Source of the DNA: Peteryoungia wuzhouensis
GTDB lineage: Bacteria > Pseudomonadota > Alphaproteobacteria > Rhizobiales > Rhizobiaceae
Direction: 5' to 3'
Assembly (NCBI RefSeq): GCF_003205195.1
Contig: NZ_QJRY01000002.1
Location: forward strand, 1 to 64,000
DNA: 64,000 bases
Each line of letters opens with the position of its first letter. The stretch's first letter is position 1. Below are positions 24,616-33,615 of this stretch, one piece after another. A program made the translations under genes and the position numbers. The notes under the pieces are model-generated. The model saw only the letters and a list, made by a program, of their open reading frames with translations. It did not search any database and was not told where the DNA came from.

Positions 24616-25428
24616 ATGAATGCTCCTGTAAAGACCGACAACGCCGAACTGATCGTGCCGGAAGGCGTTTATGCCGAAACGGTTCTGAGCGTCACGCATT
24701 ATACCGACCGCCTGTTCCGCTTCCGCATGACCCGTCCTGCCGGCTTTCGCTTCCGCTCGGGCGAGTTTGCGATGATCGGTCTGATGGTCGAGGGCAAGCC
24801 GATTTACCGCGCCTATTCGATCGCCAGTCCTTCCTGGGACGAGGAACTCGAATTCTTCTCGATCAAGGTTCCGGATGGCCCGCTCACCCAGCACCTGCAG
24901 CGCATCCAGCCGGGTGACAAGGTTCTGATGCGCAAGAAGCCGACCGGCACGCTGGTGCTTGATGCGCTCACTCCGGGCAAGCGCCTCTACATGTTCTCGA
25001 CCGGCACCGGCATCGCGCCATTCGCCAGCCTGATCCGCGATCCCGAGACTTATGAGAAGTTCGAGGAGGTTATCCTCACCCATACCTGCCGCGACGTGGC
25101 CGAGCTGAAATACGGCTTCGATCTGGTCGAGGAAATCAAGAACCACGAATTCCTGGCCGAAGTCGTCGGCGACAAGCTCAAGCACTATGCGACGGTGACC
25201 CGCGAGGACTTCCCCTTCAAGGGCCGTATCACCGACCTGATCGAAAACGGCAAGCTGTTCACCGATCTCGGCGTTCCTCCGCTCGATCCGGGCATTGATC
25301 GCGGCATGATCTGCGGCTCGACCGCAATGCTGAAGGACACCAAGGAACTGCTGGAAAAGGCAGGCCTCACCGAAGGCGCGAACAACAAGCCGGCCGAATT
25401 CGTGATCGAGCGCGCTTTCGTCGGCTGA
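24616..25428 (+). CDS. fpr: Ferredoxin/flavodoxin-NADP+ reductase
   Basis: The product is 270 aa. FAD-binding RAYSIASPSWDEELEFFSIK (R-x-Y-S at about residue 64) and FSTGTGIAPFASLIRDPETY for NADP binding at about 130 mark the Fpr family. It ends FVIERAFVG, a C-terminus typical of subclass-I bacterial reductases. It exchanges electrons between NADPH and ferredoxin or flavodoxin, supporting sulfite reduction, oxidative-stress repair and Fe-S assembly. The leader holds an Fnr-type box at 24479-24492, and the inverted repeat ATAGGCT/AGCCTAT (24574-24580/24611-24617) reaches the start codon. A strong terminator follows. Confidence 0.95.
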   Translation: MNAPVKTDNAELIVPEGVYAETVLSVTHYTDRLFRFRMTRPAGFRFRSGEFAMIGLMVEGKPIYRAYSIASPSWDEELEFFSIKVPDGPLTQHLQRIQPGDKVLMRKKPTGTLVLDALTPGKRLYMFSTGTGIAPFASLIRDPETYEKFEEVILTHTCRDVAELKYGFDLVEEIKNHEFLAEVVGDKLKHYATVTREDFPFKGRITDLIENGKLFTDLGVPPLDPGIDRGMICGSTAMLKDTKELLEKAGLTEGANNKPAEFVIERAFVG

Positions 25429-25451
25429 GGTCACACGGCTGTATTCCGATG

Positions 25452-25477
25452 AAACGCCCGGTTTCGACCGGGCGTTT
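25452..25477 (+). terminator. Intrinsic terminator after fpr
   Basis: AAACGCCCGG (25452-25461), loop TTTCGA, CCGGGCGTTT (25468-25477) form a perfect 10-bp stem running into TTTTGCGTTT. The AAA on the left lets it also serve the convergent ABC permease gene, which ends at 25504. Confidence 0.88.
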
Positions 25478-25503
25478 TGCGTTTGAGCGCTGCAAGTCAG
25501 GTC

Positions 25504-26709
25504 CTATTCGTGCCGCAGCGCATCGATCGGGTTCAACTGGGCTGCCCTGCGCGCCGGAAAATATCCGAAGATCATGCCGATGGCGGCGGAAAAGGCGAAG
25601 GCAAGCAGGATGACCGAAGGGCTCGCAACGAAAGGCACGCCGAGCAGCGTGACCGTGCCATAGGCGATGGCGAGGCCAAGGGCGATACCCACGACGCCAC
25701 CGAATATGGAGAGCGTCACTGCTTCCACGAGAAACTGCATCAGCACCTGTCGTTCCACAGCGCCAATCGCAAGACGGATGCCGATCTCCCGCGTTCGCTC
25801 GGTCACGGACACGAGCATGATGTTCATGATCCCGATGCCGCCGACAAGCAACGAGACGGCGGCGACGGCTCCCAGCAACCCGGTCATCAGCGTCGTCGTG
25901 CCGGTCAGTGTCGCCGCCATCTGCGTCATGTCATTGACCGTGAAGTCGTCGTCGCGCCCCGAAATGATCTTGCGACGCTCCCGTAGCAGCCGCTCGACAT
26001 CCGCCTGGACCTTTGCGGTAGACACGCCGTTTTCGGCCGACAGCATGATGCTGGAGACATCCGTCGATCCACCGATCCGTCGTTGAAACACCTTGAGCGG
26101 CATCATCACCACGTCGTCCTGGTCGCTGCCCATGCCGCTCTGTCCCTTCTTGGACAGGACACCGATCACGGAGCAGGCGACATTGCCGACACGGATCGTT
26201 TGATCGACCGCAGGCGTGGAGCCGAAGAGCCGCGAACGCACGGTTTCGCCGATCAGACAGACCGCCTGTCCGCCGCGCTCCTCGGAGGCAAGAAAGCTGC
26301 GCCCGCCAGCAAGCGTCCAGTCCTGCGCAATCAGGTAATCACCGCCGGAGCCGATGATCGAGGTTTGTCGGCTCTGTCCGCCAAAGATCACGGTCTGGCT
26401 CGACTGGTTGATGGGTGCCACGGCTCGCAAGCCGCCGATCTGGTCGCGAATGGCGTCCACATCCCGGATGGTGAACTTCTTCGCATCTGATGACGACCGC
26501 CCGGGGCCGAACTGCCCAGGTCGCACGAAGAGAAGATTCGTGCCGAGCTTGGAGATTTCGGAGGTGACCTGAGCCGTCGTGCCGTTGCCGATCGTGACCA
26601 TGGCGATGACGGCTGCCACGCCGATCACAACGCCGAGCACGGTGAGGAAGGAGCGGAGCAGGTTCCGCCTGATGGCGCGCAGCGCGAGTTTGAGCGTCTC
26701 ACCGAACAT
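25504..26709 (-). CDS. MacB-type ABC transporter permease
   Basis: The product is 401 aa from ATG 26709 (MFGETLKLALRAIRRNLLR); the frame is open further upstream inside the ATPase gene. Topology is that of MacB/FtsX permeases: a first membrane helix (FLTVLGVVIGVAAVIAMVTI), a large periplasmic domain of about 220 residues, and three C-terminal helices, ending with FGYFPARRAAQLNPIDALRH. The ATPase is a separate gene overlapping by 11 nt. With the adaptor upstream it would form a mechanotransmission-type tripartite exporter for a macrolide, lipopeptide or similar substrate. Confidence 0.92.
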   Translation of the reverse strand: MFGETLKLALRAIRRNLLRSFLTVLGVVIGVAAVIAMVTIGNGTTAQVTSEISKLGTNLLFVRPGQFGPGRSSSDAKKFTIRDVDAIRDQIGGLRAVAPINQSSQTVIFGGQSRQTSIIGSGGDYLIAQDWTLAGGRSFLASEERGGQAVCLIGETVRSRLFGSTPAVDQTIRVGNVACSVIGVLSKKGQSGMGSDQDDVVMMPLKVFQRRIGGSTDVSSIMLSAENGVSTAKVQADVERLLRERRKIISGRDDDFTVNDMTQMAATLTGTTTLMTGLLGAVAAVSLLVGGIGIMNIMLVSVTERTREIGIRLAIGAVERQVLMQFLVEAVTLSIFGGVVGIALGLAIAYGTVTLLGVPFVASPSVILLAFAFSAAIGMIFGYFPARRAAQLNPIDALRHE

Positions 26710-27415
26710 GGGCGGCCATCTCTTTGACGCCACTGTCCGCCTGGATGTGGCCATCGACGAAGCGCAGGGTCCGTTTGGCATAGGCCGCAATGTCGTCTTC
26801 GTGCGTGACCATGATCACCGTGATCCCGTGGTCGCGGTTGAGGGCCGTAATCAGCTCCATGATTTCCCGGCTGGTTTTGGTGTCGAGATTGCCCGTCGGC
26901 TCGTCCGCAAGCAGCACCGCCGGATTGGTGACGATGGCGCGCGCGATCGCGACGCGCTGCTGCTGGCCGCCGGAGAGCTCCTGGGTGGTATGATGTTCAC
27001 GACCCGCAAGGCCGACCTGGGCAAGGGCCAGCCGCGCCCGTGCCCGCCGCTCGCCTGCCTCCATGCCGCGATAGATGAGGGGCAGTTCGACATTCTCCAC
27101 AGCTGATGTCCGGGCCAAAAGATTGAAACCCTGGAACACGAAGCCGAGCATGTGCCGACGCAGCAGCGTGTATTGCTCCCGGCCGAAACCCGTCGTGTCG
27201 ATACCCTCGAAGAGGTATTGCCCCGATGTCGGCACGTCGAGACATCCGAGAATGTTCATCGCCGTGGATTTGCCAGAGCCTGATGGTCCCATGATTGCGA
27301 CGAACTCATGTTTGTCGATCACCAGGTCGACCGCGTCGAGCGCACGGATTGTCGCTTCGCCCATGCCGTAGAGGCGGGAGATCTGGCGGAATTCGATCAG
27401 CGGGGGAGATGCCAC
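26699..27415 (-). CDS. MacB/LolD-type ABC transporter ATP-binding protein
   Basis: The product is 238 aa. Walker A GPSGSGKST at about residue 41, the Q-loop in LGFVFQGFNLLARTSA, signature LSGGQQQRVAIARAI, Walker B VLLADEPTGNLDTKTS and the switch His in VTHEDDIAAYA are all present. The sequence GFNLL-TSAVENVELPL is typical of the MacB/LolD class. It lies between the adaptor gene (10 nt upstream) and the permease (11-nt overlap). No TolC-type outer-membrane gene is in the window. Confidence 0.93.
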   Translation of the reverse strand: MASPPLIEFRQISRLYGMGEATIRALDAVDLVIDKHEFVAIMGPSGSGKSTAMNILGCLDVPTSGQYLFEGIDTTGFGREQYTLLRRHMLGFVFQGFNLLARTSAVENVELPLIYRGMEAGERRARARLALAQVGLAGREHHTTQELSGGQQQRVAIARAIVTNPAVLLADEPTGNLDTKTSREIMELITALNRDHGITVIMVTHEDDIAAYAKRTLRFVDGHIQADSGVKEMAAHVR

Positions 27416-27425
27416 GGAATCCCCC

Positions 27426-28709
27426 TCAGCTCTTCTTGATGGTGGAATCGGTGATCACCCTGTCACCCGCCTTGACCTCACCCTTGGTGACGACAGTGTT
27501 CTGACCGTCACTGGCGCCGATCTCGATGTTGACGGCAACCGGCTGCCCGTTGCGCAGGATCCAGATCGTCCGTTCGCTGCCCTTTGGCTCGGGAGCGCTG
27601 GCGGGTGCCATTCTGGGCGGCCGGAAGAGGCTGAAGACGCCGCGCCCAGCGCCCGAACTGCTTTCATTGGAAGACATCGCCGGAGGCGAGTAACGCAGCG
27701 CGGCATTCGGAACGAGCAGACCGTCCTTGATCGACTGCACGACAATATCCGCCGTCGCCGTCATGCCCTGACGCAGCAAAAGGTCGTCGTTTCGCACCGA
27801 CAGGATACCCTTGTAGGTCACCACGTCGTTGACGGTTTCGGCCGCATAGCGAACCGATGTGATCGTCGCGGGGAACCGCTTGTCGGGAAAGGCATCGACG
27901 GTAAAGCTCGCGGTCTGCCCGACGGCGACCTGCCCGACATCCGCTTCGTCGATCGAGACCTGCAGTTCCATCTGGCGCAGATCGCCTGCAAGGGTGAACA
28001 GCGTCGGTGCCTCAAGCGAGGCCGCCACCGTCGCGCCGCTGTCGACATTGCGAGACAGCACGATGCCGTCGATCGGCGAAACGATGGTGGCCTTCGAAAG
28101 CGAGAGCTTGGATTGTTCAAGGGCCGCTTCGGACGAGATCACGTCGGCTTCAGCACTTTGTCGGCCAGCCTGTGCCGCCTGGTAGGTGAATTCGGCCGTA
28201 TCGAGGTCCTGCTGCGTCGAGACACGGCTGCTGACCAGCGACGTCAGACGGTCGAGCTTGGCCTTTGCGGATTTCTCATCCGCCCGAGCCTTGGAAACGG
28301 CGGCCTGCGACGAGGCGAGCGCCGCCTCTTTCGCCTTGAGATCGGCAGACAGCTTGTCGGTATCGAGCCGCGCCAGCACATCGCCCTTCTTCACCTCGCT
28401 GTTGAAGTCAACGAGGACGTCGCGCACCGTGCCGGATTGTTCGCTCGAGACATCGACCTGAACGGTCGGTTCAACAGAACCGGTCGCCGTGACCAGCACA
28501 GTGAGATTGCCCGGCTTCAGTTCCGCCGTCGTGTAGGAATAGGAGGTTCCACCGGTTGTGAAGGCATAGGCACCATAGCCTGCAACCGCGATGACGACGA
28601 GTGCCGTGAACCGGAGGCCCCAGCGCGGCCGTTTCTTCGACCCGCCAGCCAGCAGCGTCTTCAGATCCGCGTTGTCACGCTCACGCCCGGTCTTCTCAGC
28701 ATCGCTCAC
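27426..28709 (-). CDS. MacA-like periplasmic adaptor (HlyD/RND family)
   Basis: The product is 427 aa from GTG 28709 with AGGA just upstream. One membrane anchor (FTALVVIAVAGYGAYAF, about residues 30-46) is followed by a lipoyl/barrel-sandwich half (VTATGSVEPTVQVDVSSEQS), a coiled-coil hairpin (about 110-190, AAVSKARADEKSAKAKLDRL), the second lipoyl half (IDGIVLSRNVDSGATVAASL) and beta-barrel domains. MacA bridges MacB to an outer-membrane channel. It is the first gene of the three-gene set. An Fnr-type box lies 57 nt upstream of its start. Confidence 0.93.
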   Translation of the reverse strand: MSDAEKTGRERDNADLKTLLAGGSKKRPRWGLRFTALVVIAVAGYGAYAFTTGGTSYSYTTAELKPGNLTVLVTATGSVEPTVQVDVSSEQSGTVRDVLVDFNSEVKKGDVLARLDTDKLSADLKAKEAALASSQAAVSKARADEKSAKAKLDRLTSLVSSRVSTQQDLDTAEFTYQAAQAGRQSAEADVISSEAALEQSKLSLSKATIVSPIDGIVLSRNVDSGATVAASLEAPTLFTLAGDLRQMELQVSIDEADVGQVAVGQTASFTVDAFPDKRFPATITSVRYAAETVNDVVTYKGILSVRNDDLLLRQGMTATADIVVQSIKDGLLVPNAALRYSPPAMSSNESSSGAGRGVFSLFRPPRMAPASAPEPKGSERTIWILRNGQPVAVNIEIGASDGQNTVVTKGEVKAGDRVITDSTIKKS

Positions 28710-28766
28710 GGTGTTTTTCCTGTCATCGCATTCAAGCGACCATGGCGCACCCGCCGCCCGAACTGT

Positions 28767-28780
28767 TTGATCGGCGTCAA
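28767..28780 (-). promoter_or_regulatory. Fnr/FixK-type box upstream of the MacAB-like operon
   Basis: On the plus strand TTGAT-CGGC-GTCAA; on the minus strand TTGAC-GCCG-ATCAA. Both halves match the Fnr/FixK consensus. The centre (28773.5) is about 64 nt upstream of the GTG start of the adaptor, so a start site at +41.5 would leave a 23-nt leader. The neighbouring VanZ-like gene is also on the minus strand and ends at 28897, so the efflux operon is the only reasonable target. Confidence 0.6.
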
Positions 28781-28896
28781 CGCATTGGATCTGGTCGTAA
28801 TCTGCTAGATAGCGGCTTCGGCGAAAAACCCTAGTGAAAGCTTGGTAAGAATCGTGCGAGCCAAGCCATCAGACCGGGAATGAGGCGCAACGCTCC

Positions 28897-29265
28897 TTAT
28901 CTGGCCCCTCTGCCTCGCGCCCAAGCGAACAGCAAGGCTCGCATCACCGCGATTCCGACCAATGCGCCGGCCGATTTCACCACGGCATCGCTCAGGCTCG
29001 GATGCCGGCTGGGTGAGAGATACTGCATCGATTCGATTGCAAAAGCGCCGCCCACGAGAAGGATCGCGATGAGAAGCCAGTACCTGGGATAGGCGAGGGC
29101 GAACAGCGCGCCGACGGCGGCAAAGGCGAGCGCGCGGTCGGCATTGGGTGGCAGCATGGCATGCGGCCTAAGCCCGATCGGCACCACCGTTGCGGCAACG
29201 CAGAAACCGAGCAGCAGCCAGGCGGCGAGTTTGATCCAGCGATCGTGGGGGAGGTGAGGGCGCAT
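28897..29265 (-). CDS. VanZ-like small membrane protein
   Basis: The product is 122 aa with four predicted membrane helices: LAAWLLLGFCVAATVVPIGL, ALAFAAVGALFALAYP, YWLLIAILLVGGAFAIESMQ and VKSAGALVGIAVMRALLFAW. The pattern PNADRALAFAAVG plus IESMQYLSPSRHPSLSDAVV, a charged loop before the last helix, fits the VanZ family. The family is named from a teicoplanin-resistance protein, but most members have unknown function. It is encoded alone, 187 nt from the MacAB-like operon start and about 100 nt from tRNA-Lys on the same strand. Confidence 0.75.
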   Translation of the reverse strand: MRPHLPHDRWIKLAAWLLLGFCVAATVVPIGLRPHAMLPPNADRALAFAAVGALFALAYPRYWLLIAILLVGGAFAIESMQYLSPSRHPSLSDAVVKSAGALVGIAVMRALLFAWARGRGAR

Positions 29266-29363
29266 GCGATCCTGTTAGGCCGCCAGTCACATGAGTGCAA
29301 TGGTTCAGGACCACAAGAGCACGTTACCTAAGGCTGCCGGCAATGGAGATCGATTTCAAGAGG

Positions 29364-29439
29364 TGGTGAGAGCGCAGGGATTCGAACCCTGGACCTACTG
29401 ATTAAAAGTCAGTTGCTCTACCGGCTGAGCTACGCTCTC
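29364..29439 (-). tRNA. tRNA-Lys (anticodon TTT)
   Basis: On the minus strand the sequence folds as a 76-nt tRNA. Acceptor GAGAGCG (29439-29433) pairs with CGCTCTC (29374-29368), followed by A and an encoded CCA. The D-arm region is TAGCTCAGCCGGTAGAGCA. The anticodon stem CTGA/TCAG encloses CTTTTAA with anticodon TTT, and the T-loop GGTTCGAATCC is canonical. It reads both Lys codons. Confidence 0.96.
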
Positions 29440-29624
29440 CCGTGCGGTTTTGGGCCGCCTTCAGAAGTGCGCGGAACATAGGCAGGTGACCCCACGGGGT
29501 CAACCGCAAAAATGCACCTGTAGCCGCAAAATTGAGCGGAATTGTCACAGCCTACACAAAGGTGATTGGCAAGGCGATGGGTGCGGGATTACTTAAGCGC
29601 CGATCCGGACCGCAGGAGCATCAG

Positions 29625-30371
29625 GTGTCGATTGCCGAAATTTCCTTTCTGAGCGCTCTTTTTGCTGGCGCTCTGTCATTCCTGTCGCCCTGTGTCCTGC
29701 CGCTGGTTCCGCCCTATCTCTGTTATATGGCCGGGATCTCCGTCGATCAGTTTCGAAGCGGCGCCGAAGCGGAAAATGCCGCCGCGCGCCGCGCGGTCTT
29801 CCTCACATCCCTCGTCTTCACGCTCGGATTCGCGACCGTCTTCGTCGCCCTCGGCGCTGGTGCCTCGACGATTGGCGGCCTGCTGCGCCAGCACATGGAT
29901 CTTCTGTCGAAGGTCGGCGGTGCCATCATCATCCTCATGGGCCTGAACTTCCTCGGTGTCTTCCGCCTTGGCCTGCTGTCGTCGGAATATCGATTCGCCG
30001 GCAACGGCAAGCCCGCAACGCTCTCGGGCGCCTACATCATGGGCCTCGCTTTCGCCTTTGGCTGGACGCCCTGTATCGGGCCGGTGCTGGGTGCCATCCT
30101 CGGCGTCGCGGCCTCGAAGGAAACAGTCGGTGACGGTGCGCTGCTTCTTGCCATCTATTCGCTCGGCCTTGCCGTGCCCTTCTGGATTGCCGCAGGCTTT
30201 TCGGGAGCCTTCATGCGTTTTCTCACCCGCTTCCGTCGCCATCTTGGTCTGGTTGAGAAGCTCATGGGAGGGCTGCTCGTTCTGACCGGTCTCGCCTTCA
30301 TCTTCGGTTATGTCTCCGACATGGCGATCTGGTTTCAGCAGACCTTCCCAATCCTGTCGCAAATCGGCTAA
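29625..30371 (+). CDS. ccdA: Cytochrome c biogenesis/thiol-disulfide protein CcdA
   Basis: The product is 248 aa from GTG 29625 (MSIAEISFLSALFAGALSF); a longer frame opens at 29532 but its first 31 residues do not resemble the family. Six membrane helices are expected. The two redox cysteines are in FLSPCVLPLVPPYLCYMAG and AFGWTPCIGPVLGAILG. CcdA passes electrons from cytoplasmic thioredoxin across the membrane for cytochrome c maturation and periplasmic disulfide reduction. It is separated by 36 nt from the AEC transporter gene. No other ccm genes are here. Confidence 0.93.
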   Translation: MSIAEISFLSALFAGALSFLSPCVLPLVPPYLCYMAGISVDQFRSGAEAENAAARRAVFLTSLVFTLGFATVFVALGAGASTIGGLLRQHMDLLSKVGGAIIILMGLNFLGVFRLGLLSSEYRFAGNGKPATLSGAYIMGLAFAFGWTPCIGPVLGAILGVAASKETVGDGALLLAIYSLGLAVPFWIAAGFSGAFMRFLTRFRRHLGLVEKLMGGLLVLTGLAFIFGYVSDMAIWFQQTFPILSQIG

Positions 30372-30407
30372 GTCCGGATCGGGCGCAAACACTCGCCCGG
30401 GAGGAGA

Positions 30408-31376
30408 ATGCCGATGGCGGACATCGTCGCGCTGGTACTGCCGTTCTTCGGCCTGATCCTGATAGGCTACATCTCCGGTCGGCTTGGCGATCATTCGGCC
30501 CAGGCTTTGGGTTGGCTGAACTTCTTCGTGATCTACGTCAGCCTCCCGGCCTTGTTCTTCAAATTGGTGTCCCGAACGCCCATTGAGCAGCTGACGCGTA
30601 TCGACTTCATCGCCGCCTGTCTGGCCGCGACCTACACCATCTTCACTCTGGTCTTTGTCATTGGCCGATATGTTCGCGGTAACAACATCGCCGAATCGAC
30701 CGTCCAGGCGCTGGCCGGTGCTTATGGCAATATCGGCTACATGGGGCCGGGCCTCGCGCTGCTCGCCTTCGGCGAGAAAGCGGCCGTTCCGGTCGCACTC
30801 GTTTTCTGCTTCGAAAATGCTGCCCATTTCATTGCAGCCCCGGCGTTGATGGCCTTTGCCGGCGGAGACGATCGGCCGCCGTCACGTCTAGCCCTCGACG
30901 TCGCCCGAAAAATTCTCACGCATCCCTTCATCATTGCAACGCTTGTCGGCTTCCTTGCCGCAGCCTTCGCCTTCGAACCGCCGCTCGCCCTGCAACGTCT
31001 CATCGATTATCTGGCCCAGGCTGCGGCCCCTTGCGCGCTCTTCGCCATGGGGGTGACACTGGCGCTGCGCCCGCTCAAACGCATTCCGGTCGAGATCGGC
31101 TATATCGTGCCGATCAAGCTCCTCGTCCATCCGGTTCTGGTCTATGTGGTTCTGAGCGCTGTGGGCAATTTCGACCCGCTATGGGTCTATACCGCGATCC
31201 TGCTGGCAGCCCTGCCGACCGCCACCAATGTCTTCGTCATCGGACAGCAATACGGTGTGTGGCAGGAAAGGGCGTCGGCCACGATCCTGATCACCACGGT
31301 GATTTCGGTCTTCTCGGTTTCGGCTCTGCTTTTTGCGATCAAGGGCGGAATGTTACCGCCGGATCTTTTCCCGTAA
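30408..31376 (+). CDS. AEC (auxin efflux carrier) family transporter
   Basis: The product is 322 aa with about ten membrane helices in two five-helix repeats: VALVLPFFGLILIGYISGRL at the start, the broken-helix motif AGAYGNIGYMGPGLALLAF, and near the end LLAALPTATNVFVIGQQYG. The AEC family of inner-membrane carriers includes malonate, malate and auxin-like exporters; the substrate here is unknown. It may be co-transcribed with ccdA. Its 3' end overlaps the convergent UbiH-like gene by 24 nt. Confidence 0.88.
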   Translation: MPMADIVALVLPFFGLILIGYISGRLGDHSAQALGWLNFFVIYVSLPALFFKLVSRTPIEQLTRIDFIAACLAATYTIFTLVFVIGRYVRGNNIAESTVQALAGAYGNIGYMGPGLALLAFGEKAAVPVALVFCFENAAHFIAAPALMAFAGGDDRPPSRLALDVARKILTHPFIIATLVGFLAAAFAFEPPLALQRLIDYLAQAAAPCALFAMGVTLALRPLKRIPVEIGYIVPIKLLVHPVLVYVVLSAVGNFDPLWVYTAILLAALPTATNVFVIGQQYGVWQERASATILITTVISVFSVSALLFAIKGGMLPPDLFP

Positions 31377-32567
31377 CATCGTCGGCAGGCTTTTCAGGCC
31401 GCGTCCGGGCGCGACACCTTCCTGCATCACGAGGTTGCGCAAGGGCGCAACGCTTGCCAGCACCTGCAAGCCTGCGGCCCTGAGCATCTGCACGGGAAGC
31501 AAGGACGACAGCAACGAACGGTTCAGAAGATCGACGCTTGCGGTGCGGCTTGCAATGTCGATCCGGCGCTTCGCATGAAACCGTTCGCCGCTGTCGCGGG
31601 CGATGGGGGCAGATTGCCGGTCGATCAGGATGTCTTCCAGCGCCGCGATGTCGCGCAGGCTGAGGTTCAGCCCCTGCGCGCCGATCGGCGGGAAGGCGTG
31701 GCCCGCCTCGCCGACAAAGGCGGCTCGCCCCTTGCCGTAAACCTCGGCGGTCATCCCGGACAGCGGCCAGGCCTGCACGCCGTCTTCGACGGTTACCTTG
31801 CCGAGGATCGACTGCATGCGCGTCTCCACCTCCGCCGACAGCGCCACGAGCTCCAATGCCAGCAGCCGCTCTGCTTCCTTCGGCGTCACGACCCACACGA
31901 GGCTCGAGCGCAAGCCGGGCAGGGGAACCTGTGTGAAAGGACCGGATTCGGTGTGGAACTCGGTCGAGATGTTCTGGTGGGGCAAGCTGTGGCTGAAATT
32001 CAGCACCACCGCCGTTTGGGGATAGGACCACGTCTTGACGCCGACGCCGGCGCTGTCGCGCGTCTTCGACCGCCGTCCGTCGGCACCAATGACAAAATCG
32101 GCGATGATGCCGTCGCCACCGGAAATGTCGATGCGGACATCGCCGTCGCTGATCACGATGGCCTCGGCGCTCTTCGTCACCCTTTCGATCAGCGGTTCGG
32201 CTGCAACGGCTGTGGCGAGACTTTCCAGAAGAGCGGAATTGGGAATGTTGTAGCCGAAAGCCGGCAGATCGATCTCGGCGCTGCGAAAGGCGACCGTCGG
32301 TGCGCGCAACAGGCGCTTCGTGCCATCGATGATTTGCATGGTCTGGAGGGCTGCGGCATGGGGCTGCAGTTCGTCCCAGAGACCGAGCCGCGCCATCATG
32401 TCGAGCGATTGATGCATCAGTGCCGTGGTGCGGCGATCCGAACCATCCGGCTGCGGCCCGACCAGGGCGACACGGCGGCCACCGCGTGCCATGGCGATGG
32501 CGGCGATCTGGCCCGCCGGACCGGCACCTACGACCGCGATGTCGACTTTCTGCTGCATCTCATTCAT
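31353..32567 (-). CDS. UbiH/Coq6-family FAD monooxygenase
   Basis: The product is 404 aa from ATG 32567 (MNEMQQKVDIAVVGAGPAG); the open frame to 32750 adds residues unlike the family. FAD motifs are VVGAGPAGQIAAIAMARGG near residue 10, DFVIGADGRRSKTRDSAG at about 160, and GEAGHAFPPIGAQGLNLSLR at about 285. These are UbiH/UbiF/Coq6 hallmarks, so a ring-hydroxylation step in ubiquinone synthesis is likely, probably in a flexible alphaproteobacterial role. The exact position hydroxylated cannot be told. It is divergent from pcs across 181 nt. Confidence 0.88.
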   Translation of the reverse strand: MNEMQQKVDIAVVGAGPAGQIAAIAMARGGRRVALVGPQPDGSDRRTTALMHQSLDMMARLGLWDELQPHAAALQTMQIIDGTKRLLRAPTVAFRSAEIDLPAFGYNIPNSALLESLATAVAAEPLIERVTKSAEAIVISDGDVRIDISGGDGIIADFVIGADGRRSKTRDSAGVGVKTWSYPQTAVVLNFSHSLPHQNISTEFHTESGPFTQVPLPGLRSSLVWVVTPKEAERLLALELVALSAEVETRMQSILGKVTVEDGVQAWPLSGMTAEVYGKGRAAFVGEAGHAFPPIGAQGLNLSLRDIAALEDILIDRQSAPIARDSGERFHAKRRIDIASRTASVDLLNRSLLSSLLPVQMLRAAGLQVLASVAPLRNLVMQEGVAPGRGLKSLPTMLREKIRR

Positions 32568-32748
32568 TCCCGTGTTGTCGTCCTTCCTATCTATGCCGAC
32601 CCTCGGTCGAAATCCATGGGCCGAAATGGCGCAGCCGTGCGGTAAGCGCTGCGGTCGAAATCCGGGCATAGCGGGCAAGCCTTGTTGCAAATGACGCCAA
32701 TTCAGTCGATACCGGGGGTCGCCAAAGGATGGTCGACGTGGAGCCGGC

Positions 32749-33477
32749 ATGAAGATCTTTAACTACAAGCGTGTGCCCTATGCCGAAATTCGGGCTTTCT
32801 CGGTGCACATGCTGACGGCATCGGGCTCATTTCTCGCCTTTCTCGGCGTCGTTGCCGCTGGCGAGCGTCGCTTTGTCGATATGTTCTGGTGGCTCGGGCT
32901 GGCGCTTCTGGTTGATGGCATCGATGGCCCCATCGCCCGCAAGGTGCGCGTCAAGGAAGTTTTGCCGAACTGGTCCGGCGACACGCTCGACAACATCATC
33001 GACTATGTGACCTACGTGCTCCTGCCGGCCTTCGCACTCTACCAGAGCGGCATGATCGGCGAGCCCTGGTCCTTCGTCGCAGCCGGCCTGATCGTCGTTT
33101 CGAGCGCCATCTATTATGCCGACATGGGCATGAAGACCGATGAATATTTCTTCTCCGGCTTCCCCGTCGTCTGGAACATGGTGATCTTCACGCTCTTCGT
33201 CATTGATGCCAGTGCGACGACGGCGCTTGTGGTGGTGCTGCTTTCGGTCTTCCTCACATTTCTGCCGATCCACTTCCTGCATCCCGTGCGCGTCAAGCGG
33301 CTGCGGACGCTCAATCTGGCGGTGTTTTTCCTCTGGTGCGCCTTTGCCGGCTATGCACTGCTCCTGCATTTCGAGACGCCGGCCTGGGTCGTCGCGGGCA
33401 CGATCGTGACCGGCATCTACCTCTATGTTATCGGCGGTATCCTGCAGCTTTTCCCGCAGCTTGGACGGTCGCGCTGA
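32749..33477 (+). CDS. pcs: Phosphatidylcholine synthase Pcs
   Basis: The product is 242 aa with about six to eight membrane helices. The CDP-alcohol phosphotransferase motif is visible as DGIDGPIARKVRVKEVLPN followed by SGDTLDNIIDYVTY, i.e. DGxxAR...GxxxDxxxD with a small shift. Pcs condenses choline with CDP-diacylglycerol to make phosphatidylcholine directly, a route mostly found in bacteria that live with eukaryotes. In Rhizobiaceae it gives membranes a high PC content. A further PC route (PmtA) is not in the window. ATG 32749 follows a modest GGAGC. Confidence 0.95.
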   Translation: MKIFNYKRVPYAEIRAFSVHMLTASGSFLAFLGVVAAGERRFVDMFWWLGLALLVDGIDGPIARKVRVKEVLPNWSGDTLDNIIDYVTYVLLPAFALYQSGMIGEPWSFVAAGLIVVSSAIYYADMGMKTDEYFFSGFPVVWNMVIFTLFVIDASATTALVVVLLSVFLTFLPIHFLHPVRVKRLRTLNLAVFFLWCAFAGYALLLHFETPAWVVAGTIVTGIYLYVIGGILQLFPQLGRSR

Positions 33478-33615
33478 GACAGTGCTGCATCAAGCCTGCG
33501 CAAAACCAAAAAAAACTTCTGCCTATATATTGTGCGCTGCCGCAAACCGGTTATGAATTGAGCGATGGACCGGGCGCAAGACCCGGCCTCAAGCCTGCGA
33601 AAGCGAGGGGGACCC

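Noticed and set aside
29532-29624. 31-residue N-terminal extension of CcdA
   Set aside because: Unlike the family; GTG 29625 gives the standard CcdA start.
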